Shown in pieces: positions 5,802 through 7,159 of a stretch of 7,159 nt of DNA (positions within the stretch are counted from its first letter, which is position 1; each line of letters begins with the position of its first letter). The DNA is taken from positions 3,395 to 10,553 of the forward strand of contig DHPI01000034.1 of NCBI GenBank assembly GCA_002407865.1, given 5' to 3'. The notes below the pieces were generated by a model. That model had not been told where the DNA came from, ran no database searches, and saw only the letters and a program-made list of their open reading frames with translations. Position numbers and translations under genes: made by a program. The stretch comes from Spirochaetia bacterium UBA5368. GTDB lineage: Bacteria > Spirochaetota > UBA4802 > UBA5368.

Positions 5802-7159
5802 ATGGAACAGAATGACAAGACCCTTATAATTGTGGAATCGCCCGCCAAGGCGAAAACGATCAACAAGTATCTCGGGAAAAAATATATTATATCCTCATCG
5901 ATGGGGCATATAATCGACCTGCCGAAATCACGTCTCGCCGTGGACGTCGATAACGATTTTTTACCGGAGTATATTACCATCCGCGGAAAAGCGAAAATAT
6001 TAAATGAACTCAAAAAAAAGGCGGGACAGGCGTCCCGCGTGCTGCTGGCGACAGACCCCGATCGCGAAGGCGAGGCGATATCGTGGCATCTTTCGAACGC
6101 CCTGAAACAAAAAAACGGCGACATTCGTAGAATTGAATTCAATGAAATAACCGAGCCTGCCATAAAGGAAGCGGTAAACAATCCGCGTGATATCGATATC
6201 AACCTTGTGAATGCGCAGCAGGCCCGCCGTGTGCTCGACCGGATCGTCGGTTATAATATTAGCCCCATACTCTGGAAAAAAATAAAGAAAGGGCTTTCCG
6301 CCGGCAGGGTGCAGTCGGTGGCCCTTCGCGTGATCTGCGAGCGCGAGAAGGGGATCGAGACGTTTACCCCCGAGGAATACTGGACGCTCGACGCGAATTT
6401 CGAGCATAAAGGAAAAAAATTTACCGGCTCACTGTATTCGATTGACGGGGTGAAAGCGAAGCTCGCGAAAAAAACCGATGTGGACGCCGTGTTGCGGAGA
6501 CTTGAAAACCGTACATGCGTTGTAATCTCGGTGCAGAAAAAAGAAAGAAAAAGGAATCCGGCCGCTCCCTATATTACATCGAAACTGCAGCAGGATGCCG
6601 CAAACCGGCTGGGTTTTACGTCGAGTAAAACCATGATGATAGCCCAGCAGTTGTATGAAGGGATCGATTTGAAAGGTGAAGGGCCGGTAGGGCTTATTAC
6701 CTATAGGCGTACCGATTCAACGCGAGTGTCGGAAACCGCGCTGTCAGCCGTTCGACGGTATATTGCGGAAAACTATTCGGAGAAGTATATCCCAGAGAAG
6801 GCTAATATCTATTCGAACAAGAAAAATGCGCAGGACGCGCATGAGGCGATCCGCCCTTCCGAGGTATTCAGAACGCCCGAGTCGGTAAAGGAGAGCCTTA
6901 ACCGCGATCAGTTCAAGTTATACAGTCTTGTCTGGCGGCGTTTTGTCGCGTCGCAGATGACGCCGGAGGTGTCTGAAGTAAGTACGGTCATGCTCGACTC
7001 TCAGGGTATCGTGTTCAGGGCTTCCGGGAGCAGGGTGCTCTTCGATGGCTTTACGGCGGTGGAGGGCGATGACAAAACAAAAAAGATGGATCTCCCGAAA
7101 TTGAGCGAGGGGGATGTCGTTACCGTGCTCGATTATGTTCATGAACATAATCGAGCACG
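5802..7159 (+). CDS. topA: DNA topoisomerase I (type IA), N-terminal part, cut by the window end
   Basis: This enzyme relaxes negatively supercoiled DNA by cutting one strand through a 5'-phosphotyrosine link. About 452 codons are present. The TOPRIM domain shows E12 in IIVESPAKAKT and the DxDxE triad D85/D87/E89 in LLATDPDREGE. EFNEIT (112-117), NAQQARRVLDRIVGY (137-151) and GLSAGRVQSVALR (164-176) follow. The active-site tyrosine is Y301 in GLITYRRTDSTRVS, and DAHEAIRP is at 345-352. The C-terminal third, including any zinc fingers, is missing; full-length enzymes are usually 700-870 residues. The start is ATG 5802, with AGGA (5790-5793) 8 bases upstream. The reading frame is open to the edge, but the last 18 bases repeat the preceding 18 in reverse complement. 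Residues after about VHE (446-448) do not give the EQHFTxPPPR block expected there and are probably artefactual. Confidence 0.95.
   Translation, partial: MEQNDKTLIIVESPAKAKTINKYLGKKYIISSSMGHIIDLPKSRLAVDVDNDFLPEYITIRGKAKILNELKKKAGQASRVLLATDPDREGEAISWHLSNALKQKNGDIRRIEFNEITEPAIKEAVNNPRDIDINLVNAQQARRVLDRIVGYNISPILWKKIKKGLSAGRVQSVALRVICEREKGIETFTPEEYWTLDANFEHKGKKFTGSLYSIDGVKAKLAKKTDVDAVLRRLENRTCVVISVQKKERKRNPAAPYITSKLQQDAANRLGFTSSKTMMIAQQLYEGIDLKGEGPVGLITYRRTDSTRVSETALSAVRRYIAENYSEKYIPEKANIYSNKKNAQDAHEAIRPSEVFRTPESVKESLNRDQFKLYSLVWRRFVASQMTPEVSEVSTVMLDSQGIVFRASGSRVLFDGFTAVEGDDKTKKMDLPKLSEGDVVTVLDYVHEHNRA
7124..7159. repeat. 36-bp perfect inverted repeat at the window edge (probable fold-back artefact)
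   Basis: The left arm CGTGCTCGATTATGTTCA (7124-7141) and right arm TGAACATAATCGAGCACG (7142-7159) are exact reverse complements with no loop. The axis lies between 7141 and 7142, inside the natural 8-bp palindrome TTCATGAA. It ends exactly at the last base and lies within topA coding sequence. A perfect, spacerless repeat of this length inside a conserved gene is far more likely to come from a chimeric read or contig-end assembly error than from the genome. Confidence 0.9.

Overview
The window is a run of co-directional bacterial genes, all on the + strand, and it appears to end at a contig edge. It reads as the chromosome of a mid-GC, probably Gram-negative bacterium. The genes for lipid synthesis, DNA processing and topology are ordinary, but two unrelated membrane-anchored c-type heme proteins lie among them. 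CXXCH heme proteins point to an organism with a periplasmic cytochrome c maturation system and a respiratory or redox-sensing lifestyle. The relaxed lipoprotein signal, together with the gene mix, would fit Spirochaetota or a Desulfobacterota-like lineage. The sequence alone does not settle the phylum.

Layout. 1-171 is the 3' end of rimO. It overlaps pgsA (168-833, TTG start), which is followed 2 bases later by pgpA (836-1315). PgsA and PgpA catalyse consecutive steps of phosphatidylglycerol synthesis. After 64 bases comes a predicted pentaheme cytochrome with a C-terminal membrane anchor (1380-2261). A HIT-family protein resembling Ap4A phosphorylases starts 10 bases later (2272-2763). A 160-base spacer with an AT-rich promoter-like stretch precedes a TPR putative lipoprotein (2924-3631), and dprA follows after 7 bases (3639-4787). 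A 231-base spacer leads to a single-heme membrane protein with a sensor-like fold (5019-5630). A 171-base spacer holding an AT-rich inverted repeat precedes topA (5802 to the end), which is cut off after about 450 codons.

How the parts relate. rimO/pgsA/pgpA look translationally coupled. The cytochrome and HIT genes could share that transcript or form their own unit, and TPR/dprA form a tight pair. The two heme proteins share a topology (N-terminal export signal, periplasmic heme part, single C-terminal membrane helix, short basic cytoplasmic tail) but not heme number. No phage, transposon, CRISPR, tRNA or rRNA signal was seen.

The last 36 bases (7124-7159) form a perfect inverted repeat ending exactly at the window edge, inside a conserved part of topA. 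I read this as a probable assembly or amplification fold-back, so the final topA codons should not be trusted.
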